A DNA stretch of 9,378 bases from contig CALNBV010000035.1 of assembly GCA_937874515.1 (NCBI GenBank), forward strand, positions 1 through 9,378, read 5' to 3'. Below the pieces are notes generated by a model, which made no database searches, was not told where the DNA came from, and was given only the letters and a program-made list of their open reading frames with translations. The position numbers were made by a program, and so were the translations under genes. This document shows, piece by piece, positions 1 through 5,938 of this stretch. Numbering within the stretch: the stretch's first letter is position 1; every line of letters begins with the position of its first letter. The DNA is from an uncultured Paenibacillaceae bacterium. Lineage in GTDB: Bacteria > Bacillota > Bacilli > Aneurinibacillales > Aneurinibacillaceae.

Positions 1-372
1 CATAAGGATTGGAGAAACAGTAAATCCTGCACTAACTCCCCAGGCAGCAATTAGGACACCAACTAATCCGAAAAATGGTCCAGCCACAATTACCAGGTTG
101 AAAAAACCTAAACCAATAACAGCCCAAACAGCACGTACGATATTTCCTGTGGTCATACTTGTTTCAACTTTTTCCAGATGATGAGATGCTAACAGTTCTT
201 TCCCAATTTGATTGGGCGATCCCAGTGAAGCCGCAATCTCTTCTTCTGTTTTTCCATCAGCCAACGCATTCGCAAAATGTTCTTCATAATCCTGTAGAAT
301 ATCTTGCCGTTCCTCTACGGGAAGCCTTTTGAGGGATGAATCTAATTGCTTTAAAAATGTCTCTTTAGTCAA
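1..372 (-). CDS. DUF1700/HAAS-domain membrane protein (partial, C-terminus beyond left edge)
   Basis: The frame is open for 124 codons and leaves the window at base 1, so only the N-terminal part is present. I place the start at the TTG at 372-370: AAGAAGGTG lies about 6 bases upstream, and the reading begins MTKETFLKQLDSSLKRLP. Residues 1-70 form the small helical HAAS region, with the typical DYEEHF motif (near 29-34) and an EEEIAASLGSP stretch. From about residue 83 the sequence turns hydrophobic (VWAVIGLGFFNLVIVAGPFFG), which is the first membrane segment or pair. The start overlaps the end of the upstream PadR gene by 8 bases, so the two are probably translationally coupled. PadR plus DUF1700 is a common Firmicutes pairing, often followed by a DUF4097 protein. 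The role is thought to be envelope-related but is not established. Family call is confident; function is not known. Confidence 0.85.
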   Translation of the reverse strand, partial: MTKETFLKQLDSSLKRLPVEERQDILQDYEEHFANALADGKTEEEIAASLGSPNQIGKELLASHHLEKVETSMTTGNIVRAVWAVIGLGFFNLVIVAGPFFGLVGVLIAAWGVSAGFTVSPILM

Positions 373-688
373 TTTTCACACCTTCTTTTATTAATTGATT
401 TACCCCATTGGAAAACTCATTCCATTCTTCAATTAGTTCATACAAGTACTTTCTTCCTTTGTCCGTTAACCTGTAGTATTTTCTTGAAGGTCCTTCAGAA
501 GATTCTTGCAGATAGGTTGTAAAATACTCCTCTTTGGTCAAGCGCCGTAACAGTGGATAAACAGACCCCTCAGAGATTTCAATCTGGTCTGATATTTTCT
601 GCACTAACTCATAGCCATAACGATCTTGTTTATCCAACAACACAAGGACACATAGTTCTAATACTCCTTTTTTAAATTGCACATTCAA
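365..688 (-). CDS. PadR-family transcriptional regulator
   Basis: A 107-residue winged-helix repressor. I prefer the TTG start at 688, giving MNVQFKKGVLELCVLVLL, the usual opening of this PadR subgroup, with AGGGTGA five bases upstream; the longer GTG start at 697 would overlap that ribosome site. The family helix-turn-helix is visible as GYELVQKI followed by EGSVYPLLRRL, and the wing as GPSRKYYRLTDKGRKYL. The remaining 25 residues are a short dimerisation helix, so this is the short PadR-s2 type rather than the long phenolic-acid regulator. It overlaps the DUF1700 gene downstream and is expected to repress its own operon. The upstream region carries repeated TACTACC and ATGCA-type half-sites. 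The inducing signal cannot be told from the sequence. Confidence 0.92.
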   Translation of the reverse strand: MNVQFKKGVLELCVLVLLDKQDRYGYELVQKISDQIEISEGSVYPLLRRLTKEEYFTTYLQESSEGPSRKYYRLTDKGRKYLYELIEEWNEFSNGVNQLIKEGVKID

Positions 689-707
689 ATTTATCACCCT
701 TTGTTTT

Positions 708-793
708 TACTACCGTGCGATGCATAGTACCAATCTGTAATTAATACTTGATAAATATAATATACTACCAGGTATTGTTTAATGCAAGGTACT
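708..793. promoter_or_regulatory. Probable PadR operator half-sites
   Basis: TACTACC occurs at 708-714 and again at 763-769, the second inside the promoter spacer. Another pair, ATGCATAGTAC (720-730) and ATGCAAGGTACT (782-793), repeats with small changes, the second covering the -35 box. The block 708-729 has TACTA and TAGTA at its two ends as an inverted repeat. PadR proteins bind dyads built from ATGCAT/TAGTA-like half-sites, so autorepression is the simple reading. The exact boundaries are inferred. Confidence 0.5.
759..787 (-). promoter_or_regulatory. Sigma-A-type promoter of the padR-DUF1700 operon
   Basis: Read on the minus strand, TTGCAT (782-787) and TATATT (759-764) are separated by exactly 17 bases. 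This is a good vegetative promoter, with transcription starting near 752, about 65 bases before the padR start. The spacer contains GGTAGTA, one of the repeated half-sites described separately. Confidence 0.65.
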
Positions 794-973
794 TAACAAA
801 AAATTAACAATTTCTCGCTTCTTTCCCCTGGTTACTTTGTTTATAATTAAAAAGCTGGAAGTATGGAATGAAAAAATAAGGGTGAGATTCGTTTTTTTCT
901 TTTTAATATATTCCGTTAACGAGGTCTATTTTATGATTTGTTTTTCAGACTTTTTCCATTCTGAAAGATATAC
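788..973. other. Intergenic stretch with no gene
   Basis: AT-rich DNA between the padR promoter and the terminator of the operon to the right. I see no credible coding region. It contains one copy of an 18-base word (907-924) that recurs at 4516-4533, and a weak hairpin TTTCAGA/TCTGAAA without a T-run. Confidence 0.5.
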
Positions 974-1005
974 AAAAAATCCACCCTTATATTAGAGTGG
1001 ATTTT
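974..1005 (-). terminator. Rho-independent terminator of the GntR-ABC operon
   Basis: On the minus strand AAAATCCAC and GTGGATTTT form a 9-bp stem, followed by a run of T. It lies about 54 bases beyond the stop of the last gene of the operon. Confidence 0.85.
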
Positions 1006-1058
1006 AAAAAGGGGTTATGTACCCACGGCAGAGCCTCTGGTCCTAAAAATTCTGTCCT

Positions 1059-1685
1059 TTATTTATTAACAAACTGCAGGTTTACATTGTCTTTATCATA
1101 TATCAATTGGACATTGGGGGGAATTCTTAAATAAATAAAATCATTGCCTCCAATAACATCAAATCCTTTATCAAACAATTTCTCTCCTGTAAATTGGGTC
1201 ACTGTGAAGTCTTTGTCGAATATGGCGAATGTGATTTTCTTTTGCTCAGGACTGAGTAACCCTAACTGCTTGCCCTCTAAAACCACTTTTAATGAATCGA
1301 ATTTCTCAGATACATCTACATCCATTGAATTTATAATCATTTTTTGCTGGTATTGAATAACATCTACTGTATGATTATTTGTTTCTTTCACTTCAACATA
1401 TATATTCGTACCAAAGTTTCTGCCATTAGATATAATTTTAAGTTGATCCTCATAAAAGGGATAGCTTTTCATTTCTTTTCGGTATTTATCATACCTGGAA
1501 TCCAATTTACCAGCCTTTAAAGCATCATATAATCCAAAAGCTTCATTATAATAATGGCTAATTTCTTCCTCACTCATTTTATCCTTAGAATAATTCCCTA
1601 TTGGTAACAAATAAAAAAGAACAAGGGCAAGAAACATGATCCCTATATATCCTCCGATAATCCAGATGATTCGTCTCCCTGTCAT
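1059..1685 (-). CDS. Membrane-anchored protein of unknown function, last gene of the ABC operon
   Basis: A 208-residue protein with a single N-terminal membrane segment (about residues 6-28, IIWIIGGYIGIMFLALVLFYLL) and a charged outer domain. There is no lipobox cysteine, so it is a membrane-anchored rather than lipid-anchored protein. The outer part starts with a tyrosine-rich helix (YYNEAFGLYDALKAGKL) and then looks mostly beta-strand, ending in FIYLRIPPNVQLIYDKDNVNLQFV. I do not recognise a named family. Its ATG overlaps the permease stop as ATGA, and GGAGGTTAGAAA supplies the ribosome site, so it is translated with the permease. This suggests a partner or substrate-handling subunit of the exporter. 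The gene appears intact, in contrast to the two genes before it. Confidence 0.8.
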   Translation of the reverse strand: MTGRRIIWIIGGYIGIMFLALVLFYLLPIGNYSKDKMSEEEISHYYNEAFGLYDALKAGKLDSRYDKYRKEMKSYPFYEDQLKIISNGRNFGTNIYVEVKETNNHTVDVIQYQQKMIINSMDVDVSEKFDSLKVVLEGKQLGLLSPEQKKITFAIFDKDFTVTQFTGEKLFDKGFDVIGGNDFIYLRIPPNVQLIYDKDNVNLQFVNK

Positions 1686-2433
1686 TTTCTAACCTCCATT
1701 CTATTTGAAATCAGAATGGTACAGCTAAAGAGGATGGCTGCCGTTAACAAAGTTTTAACCATAAATAGGAGGAAAGAGGTTTCTTTATAAAAGAACATAA
1801 ACATACTTCCAATAATATTTGTTTGCTCAACACTTCTAATACCAAAAATGATGATGCCTAAAAATAATCCTAGCAAAAAAACAAAGAATCCTTTATGCAA
1901 TTGAACCAACATACCAAAAAAATAACCCAATGAACTTAACAATAAAATATATAAGGAAGTAACAAACATCCCCAAAGTCAATTCTATAGGGGGAGTTAAT
2001 AATGTTCCTCCCATACTATTTTCACTTCCAAAATAAAAAAACAATATGACCTTAAGTACATTGCCTACCAGGATCGCAGAAATCCCACCTACTACACTAG
2101 CTGTTAATAAAAAAAGAAGATTGGATAAATTACTTGTGAATCGATTGCTTACAAAAGCAAAATCTGAATAGCGATAAGCCTTTTGCGTAATAGTAATGCC
2201 CATAATAAAAGCCCATATTAAGGTGAAAACAATAATAAGATCGCTCGAATAATAATGGATTGTAATCTGGGTAGTATCCCATGATGTACCAGTAGTTCCC
2301 ACACCACCTAAGGAAAATAAACTAGCAATCATTTGCATTGATAGTAACGCACTAAAGGCTCCTGTATATGCTTTAAGCTTGTAAAAAAATGTTGCTTCGT
2401 AATTTCTTTTACATTAGGTTCTGTTAAAAACAT
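1682..2433 (-). pseudogene. ABC transporter permease, frameshifted near its N-terminus
   Basis: The natural start is the ATG at 2433-2431, with AAGGGGGG nine bases upstream, overlapping the end of the ATPase gene. It reads MFLTEPNVKEITKQHFF, then goes out of frame and stops 12 codons later. The next frame continues as YKLKAYTGAFSALLSMQMI and runs to the stop at 1682. One extra T in the seven-T run (2383-2389) joins the two halves into about 250 residues with roughly six membrane segments, an ABC-2-like exporter permease of the kind paired with YtrA-type regulators. The in-frame ATG at 2338 would give a 218-residue product without the first helix, but no ribosome site precedes it. The defect could be real, a sequencing undercount, or bypassed by slippage, since T TTT TTT is in the right frame for a -1 shift. 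The family call is inferred from layout and hydrophobicity. Confidence 0.75.
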
Positions 2434-3315
2434 CATCAATTCCCCCCTTGCTCTTCCCTGTCAAATACACACATACGTCATCAATCGCTACAGATGTTAT
2501 TTCTACTCCCCGCATTTTTGACTGTTCTAAAGTGGTTTTCGCAAAATTATTTCTCACTACGAGATAGGAATCGTCTTTTCCAACCTTTTCTTCATAGAAA
2601 ACCTCTTTATTCTTAGCCATTTCATAGACAACATCTGTTTTTCCCCTTAGGCCAACTGCGAACTCCTTCAGATCTGAAATAGACATGTGAAGACGTTTTT
2701 CCCCGTTATGGATAAGCAATATATCCTCTAGTATGTCTTCAATCTCATCTAACAGATGGGTAGATAAAATGATGGTACGGGGATGTGCAATGTAATCTTT
2801 TAATAATCCCGGTAAAAATCCTTTCTTACCGCTGAATCCATACCTGTTGTTGGCTCATCAAAAATGGTCAAAGGGCAACGAGCCGCTAAGCCGATTATCA
2901 TATTAAATGTACTTTTTTTCCCTTTTGATAAACTGCGATAAAGTTGACCTTGCTTAAAATCGAAGTATTCAAACAAACCCAGAGCTAGGTTCCAATCCCA
3001 GTTTTTATAAAAGCTACTTGCTGATCCTAATAGATCCCCAAGACTTAAAAAGTTTGGCAGGGGCATGTTGTCATCTGCAAAAATTAAATTGGAAGAAACG
3101 TTGAGGCTATTAAAGGGATCTTCTGAAAATACCTGAATTTCCCCCGAGGTTTTGTGGATAAAACCAGCGATAATCTTTAATAACGTGGTTTTACCCGCTC
3201 CATTTCTCCCAATAAGCCCTGTGATTGTATTTTCTTCAATAGTAAAAGATAATTGTTTTAAAGCATGGAATTTACCATAGGTTTTTTCTAAGTTTTTACA
3301 CTGAATAACAGCCAT
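2414..3315 (-). pseudogene. ABC transporter ATP-binding protein (YtrB-like), frameshifted
   Basis: The start ATG (3315) overlaps the stop of the GntR gene as TAATG, behind GGAGGGAAGAT. Residues 36-44 are the Walker A loop GRNGAGKTT, 129-135 a variant signature LSKGKKS in place of LSGGQ, and 149-155 Walker B LTIFDEP. The frame then stops at 2800, just after RKDF. The next frame carries the missing remainder: GLLKDYIAHPRTIILSTHLLDEIED with the switch histidine, and a C-terminal accessory domain ending DDVFNRT at 2414. One added T in the five-T run (2814-2818 on the plus strand) restores about 300 residues, the normal size for this family. The protein would power the permease downstream. As given, the first product (171 residues) lacks the switch histidine and would be inactive. 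Real mutation and base-calling error cannot be told apart here. Confidence 0.85.
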
Positions 3316-3698
3316 TATCTTCCCTCCTCGCCTGAATTCTTCACAGATTTAATCATGTGAATTAATTCATTTTCATCCACTTCGAGACGTTCTGCTTCCT
3401 GCACTAATTCTAAAACCAGCTGTTTTAAGGTTATATTTTTCCGTTTTTTTCGAATCATCTCTTTGCTATTCTGTGAAACAAACATCCCTAATCCCCTCTT
3501 TTTATAGAGGATGTTTTCATCAGCTAACAGTTTCAGCCCTTTAGCAGCCGTCGCTGGATTAATATTAAACATCTCTGCAAGCTGATACTGAGAATACACT
3601 TTCTCATCTTCAGTAATGCTTCCAGATAATATTTGATTCTCCAACCAATCTGAAATTTGGATGTAAATTGGTTTAGATCCATCAGAATTCAGTATCAT
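3315..3698 (-). CDS. GntR-family regulator, YtrA subfamily
   Basis: A 127-residue repressor. The start at ATG 3698 is set by an excellent AAAGGAGGTGA site eight bases upstream; longer versions would run through that site. Residues 1-70 hold the GntR winged helix: KPIYIQISDWLENQIL, then EKVYSQYQLAEMFNINPATAAKGLKLL, and the wing LYKKRGLGMFV. After this comes only a short helical tail (about 50 residues, ITLKQLVLELVQEAERLEVDENELIHMI), as in the YtrA subgroup, which lacks a large effector domain. Regulators of this type sit first in operons for ABC exporters, as here, and in Bacillus respond to cell-wall-active antibiotics; that trigger is only an analogy for this gene. It overlaps the ATPase gene by one base. 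A strong palindrome at its promoter suggests autorepression. Confidence 0.93.
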   Translation of the reverse strand: MILNSDGSKPIYIQISDWLENQILSGSITEDEKVYSQYQLAEMFNINPATAAKGLKLLADENILYKKRGLGMFVSQNSKEMIRKKRKNITLKQLVLELVQEAERLEVDENELIHMIKSVKNSGEEGR

Positions 3699-3728
3699 AC
3701 TTGCACTCACCTCCTTTACACCAGATAC

Positions 3729-3762
3729 AACATAGTGCATTACTGATGTAATGTACTATGTT
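3729..3762. promoter_or_regulatory. Palindromic operator of the GntR-ABC operon
   Basis: The arms AACATAGTGCATTAC (3729-3743) and GTAATGTACTATGTT (3748-3762) are inverted copies with a single mismatch, separated by TGAT. The AGTGCA and TGTACT halves resemble the AGTGTA-type half-sites reported for YtrA. The palindrome begins right after the -10 box on the minus strand and so covers the transcription start, a position suited to repression. Confidence 0.75.
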
Positions 3763-3763
3763 T

Positions 3764-3769
3764 AATATA
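3764..3769 (-). promoter_or_regulatory. Extended -10 box of the GntR-ABC operon promoter
   Basis: The minus strand reads TGGTATATT, an extended -10 (TG-N-TATATT). No good -35 box is present at 17 bases, which an extended -10 can tolerate. The start would fall near 3757, inside the operator. Confidence 0.5.
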
Positions 3770-3856
3770 CCATATGATTAAGATTCTTTATTTAAAAACA
3801 ACACTTACTTTGTGTCTGTTCCTTTGATAGTTTACATAATAAAATTATAGACAACT

Positions 3857-3882
3857 AAAAACCCCCATCCGCTGATGGGGGT
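3857..3882 (-). terminator. Terminator of the DinB-like gene
   Basis: ACCCCCATC (3861-3869) and GATGGGGGT (3874-3882) form a 9-bp GC-rich stem with a four-base loop. On the minus strand it is followed by a run of five T. It lies about 10 bases past the stop of the DinB-like gene. Confidence 0.88.
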
Positions 3883-3891
3883 ACCTATTTT

Positions 3892-4356
3892 TTAATCCAT
3901 GAACCGTTTAATCATTTTAATACTCTGGGTATGGCCGCTCTCATGGTAAAAAGCGAAGGAAAGAAATTCCCCAATGGCTTCAAGTTGTAATCCTGGAAGT
4001 AAGAAAGGTTTTTCAACCTTTTCATTTAAACGGCCCTTCAATTCTTGTTCAATTCGCTGTGGTTGTTCTTTCAGTAATTCAATGAGTTCATTTAATGTAA
4101 ATTCCTCATTAGTTCTGTCTAATGGCCTTGTTCCCATGGCAAACAATTCTGTGAATCCTTCAGGAATCTTCCTGGATGTAGGAGCCTCCATAAACGCCAA
4201 TTGCTCGTGCACTAAATAAATATGCCCCAGATTCCAGCGAATATTATTGTTAAATCTCTCTGGAATGAAATTAGCCTGGGATTCACTTAATTCTTTTACA
4301 TAATGTAAGGTTGCACGGCGGGCAAATAGTAAATGATCAAAAATAGAATGATCCAA
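3892..4356 (-). CDS. DinB/YfiT-like four-helix metal-binding protein
   Basis: A 154-residue protein of the DinB superfamily. The start is TTG (4356-4354), with GGGGAGGAGA upstream and eight bases of spacing. Three histidines in the family positions should bind a metal: His45 in WNLGHIYLVHEQL, and His138 and His142 in FYHESGHTQS. The helix arrangement (FARRATLHYVKELSESQ, then the WNLGH helix, then the C-terminal HESGHTQSIKMIKRF helix) and the length match the family. DinB-like proteins include bacillithiol- and mycothiol-dependent transferases and many members of unknown reaction; the substrate cannot be read from this sequence. The gene is monocistronic, with its own -10 box and terminator. 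No clear link to its neighbours. Confidence 0.9.
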   Translation of the reverse strand: MDHSIFDHLLFARRATLHYVKELSESQANFIPERFNNNIRWNLGHIYLVHEQLAFMEAPTSRKIPEGFTELFAMGTRPLDRTNEEFTLNELIELLKEQPQRIEQELKGRLNEKVEKPFLLPGLQLEAIGEFLSFAFYHESGHTQSIKMIKRFMD

Positions 4357-4382
4357 CTTTATCTCTCCTCCCCTTCCTATTT

Positions 4383-4405
4383 GTTTTAATTATATTGGTT
4401 AAAAC
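4383..4405 (-). promoter_or_regulatory. Promoter -10 box inside an inverted repeat, upstream of the DinB-like gene
   Basis: On the minus strand a consensus TATAAT lies at 4389-4394. It sits within a perfect inverted repeat, GTTTTAA (4383-4389) and TTAAAAC (4399-4405), spaced by nine bases. The -35 region is weak (TGGTAA at 4412-4417, 17 bases away). A repressor site over the -10 is possible, but the AT-rich arms could arise by chance. Confidence 0.4.
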
Positions 4406-4549
4406 GATCATTTACCATTTTTTTATCTAACACTTATTGCCCCTCTGGCTTTTCCTTTTTTACCTTTTCAATAAAGGAATGAAAGTGAGAATAAAGATTT
4501 TTTAAACTCCACAAGTATATTCCGTTAGCGAGGGTTCCTGTTTGATTGT

Positions 4550-4595
4550 AAAAAAGGAAAAGCCTCCTTCAGCTTATTCGAAGCCCAAAGGAGGC
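4550..4595 (-). terminator. Terminator of the B3/4-domain gene
   Basis: GCCTCCTT (4562-4569) and AAGGAGGC (4588-4595) pair perfectly, with a further small GCTT/AAGC stem inside. On the minus strand the hairpin is followed by TTTTCCTTTTTT. It starts about nine bases after the stop codon. Confidence 0.88.
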
Positions 4596-4603
4596 CAGAC
4601 CCC

Positions 4604-5260
4604 CTATACTATAATATATGAATTTACATGATTCGACTGAGCCAAATGCAATAGCTTTTTGGCGTAATTTAATGCTGCATTTAAATTGGTTTCCCCTGCA
4701 AAGCTGATAATCACCATCATGATTTGTTTTGTGTCCAATGTAATCATGGACCCCTCAGAATCACTGGTTGGACTACCAAAAGGACCTCTTTGATCACAAA
4801 GAATAGGCAAACCCTGCAAATTGATTTCCTCTTTTCCAATGCCTTTATAAACTTCCCCCTCTTCCCCTATGCGAAAAACAAAAGGGAAAGTCAATTTCTC
4901 TAAATCATAAGAGCCGACAGGACATTTTGTTTCCAAAGACACCAGGTTATTAATGTCAACTATGGTATTCACCTGGTACAATCCTTTATTATTTAAAATG
5001 CGACGAATTAATGCTTCTGAAGAACCTCTATACCTGGAAGGGTCTTTCCCCGCTTTTTTATAGGTTGCCCGTACTGCTGCAATTTCTGAGATTTGATTCA
5101 TCTGAGACAACTCATATTTATTTAAGATTTTTTCTTCTGTTGTTTTTATTTCATCCCAGAGTTGTTCATTATATGGACTATTTTTTATCGTAGCAGTTAG
5201 AATCCCCAGTGAAAGCGAAGGAGCTAACTCCTTTAATCGATTTTCGATAATAAATTCCAC
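4604..5260 (-). CDS. Stand-alone B3/4-domain protein (PheT editing domain-like)
   Basis: A protein of about 218 residues related to the B3/4 domain that edits mischarged Tyr-tRNA(Phe) within the phenylalanyl-tRNA synthetase beta chain. Family signatures seen are AAVRATYKKAGKDPSRYRGS in the first half, LYQVNTIVDINNLVSLETKCPVG in the centre, and LCDQRGPFGSPTSDSEGSMI in the second half. There is no synthetase catalytic part, so this is a free-standing homologue; some such proteins may edit in trans or recognise other amino-acid-like ligands, and the role here is open. I favour the GTG at 5260, six bases after AGGATGTGA; a GTG at 5269 is also in frame but overlaps that site. The gene is monocistronic with its own terminator. 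Confidence 0.85.
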   Translation of the reverse strand: MEFIIENRLKELAPSLSLGILTATIKNSPYNEQLWDEIKTTEEKILNKYELSQMNQISEIAAVRATYKKAGKDPSRYRGSSEALIRRILNNKGLYQVNTIVDINNLVSLETKCPVGSYDLEKLTFPFVFRIGEEGEVYKGIGKEEINLQGLPILCDQRGPFGSPTSDSEGSMITLDTKQIMMVIISFAGETNLNAALNYAKKLLHLAQSNHVNSYIIV

Positions 5261-5305
5261 TTCAATCACATCCTATAAATGGGATACTTTTTATCTTTCA
5301 ATACT

Positions 5306-5333
5306 ATCCTATACAATATCAGTTCCTGTCCAA
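5306..5333 (-). promoter_or_regulatory. Possible promoter of the B3/4-domain gene
   Basis: On the minus strand TTGGAC (5328-5333) and TAGGAT (5306-5311) are separated by 16 bases. Both boxes differ from consensus, so this is a modest candidate. It ends six bases before the first 95-bp repeat. Confidence 0.35.
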
Positions 5334-5338
5334 ACCTT

Positions 5339-5433
5339 TAAAGAAAACTTGGCTTCGCCAAGCCTTTTAAGGCGCAGGAGAAGCCTTAGTTGCACTTATG
5401 CGGATAAGATAAAATTTATAAATTCTTATTCGC
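5339..5433 (+). repeat. 95-bp structured direct repeat, copy 1
   Basis: Matches 6962-7056 at 92 of 95 positions without gaps. It contains three hairpins in order: CTTGGC/GCCAAG (5348-5362), AAGGC/GCCTT (5369-5387), and a 10-bp arm GCGGATAAGA/TCTTATTCGC (5400-5433) with one G-T wobble around an AT-rich loop. No open reading frame. It lies between the divergently transcribed B3/4 and HesB-like genes. It resembles a dispersed REP- or MITE-like element, or a small structured RNA; no terminal duplication of a target site is evident. Confidence 0.9.
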
Positions 5434-5468
5434 TAAAAAATTTCATTTAATCAATTGTATAATTATTG

Positions 5469-5497
5469 TTTATATTCAGACGATGAAATGGTATAAT
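5469..5497 (+). promoter_or_regulatory. Promoter of the HesB-like gene
   Basis: A consensus TATAAT (5492-5497) is preceded by TGG, giving an extended -10. TTTATA lies 17 bases upstream as a weak -35. The leader would be about 50 bases and holds a GGAGG at 5520 as well as the proximal GAGAGGG site. Confidence 0.65.
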
Positions 5498-5554
5498 TAA
5501 TCTATTATAAATACCCACGGAGGTATATTCTAAACAAAAGAGAGGGATTTTTCC

Positions 5555-5821
5555 ATGTTTCAAGTATCAGATGCGGCAAAAGTAGCACTCCAAGATCGAT
5601 TAAATGAAACAACTAAGCCATATTTTCGCATGCAAATGCGCCATAGCTGTTTCATGAAGTTAAAACTGACCACTGAAGAAGTAAAGAATGAAAATGATAT
5701 TGTCGTAGAATTGAATGGCTATACCTTTATTATTAATAAAGACCATGTTCATTACTTCCAAAACAAAAAGCTAGACTTTATCCCGGATCAACACGGGTTT
5801 AAGCAATTTGAAATCGTTTAA
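5555..5821 (+). CDS. HesB/IscA-like fold protein without the iron-sulfur cysteines
   Basis: An 88-residue protein whose opening (MFQVSDAAKVALQDRL) and closing (LDFIPDQHGFKQFEIV) match the HesB-like/FeS-biosynthesis fold. IscA-type proteins carry three conserved cysteines, two of them in a C-terminal CGCG motif. Here only one cysteine (Cys32, in MRHSCFMKL) is present and the C-terminal pair is absent. It therefore belongs with the short Bacillus HesB-like proteins of unknown function and probably does not assemble clusters in the IscA manner. The start is supported by GAGAGGG nine bases upstream. It is transcribed alone, with an extended -10 promoter and a very strong terminator. It lies between the two 95-bp repeats. 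Confidence 0.8.
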   Translation: MFQVSDAAKVALQDRLNETTKPYFRMQMRHSCFMKLKLTTEEVKNENDIVVELNGYTFIINKDHVHYFQNKKLDFIPDQHGFKQFEIV

Positions 5822-5822
5822 G

Positions 5823-5854
5823 AAAAAGGGCTTCCCTATGGTGAAGCCCTTTTT
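5823..5854 (+). terminator. Terminator of the HesB-like gene
   Basis: AAAAAGGGCTTC (5823-5834) and GAAGCCCTTTTT (5843-5854) make a 12-bp perfect stem with an eight-base loop, starting just after the stop codon. The stem ends in T on the plus strand. Confidence 0.92.
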
Positions 5855-5938
5855 CTATGGGTAACTATTTATAGCACAAGGATAAGAGAAAAAACATATA
5901 CTACTATGCGTATTGAAGACTTTTTAGGAGCGTGAATC

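Noticed and set aside
1144..1356. Plus-strand frame opposite the membrane-anchored protein gene
   Set aside because: No ribosome site or protein-like features; it is a shadow of the minus-strand gene.
2405..2416. Permease start at the ATG overlapping the ATPase stop (TAATG), broken by an inserted T
   Set aside because: Fixing it gives MKRNYEA, but the ATG at 2433 has a far better ribosome site and a protein-like N-terminus (MFLTEPNVKEITKQHFF), and the homopolymer shift explains the break more simply.
2414..2719. A separate 101-residue gene
   Set aside because: Its sequence continues the ABC ATPase directly after the frameshift, and the frame is open well upstream of its ATG, so it is the C-terminal part of the broken gene.
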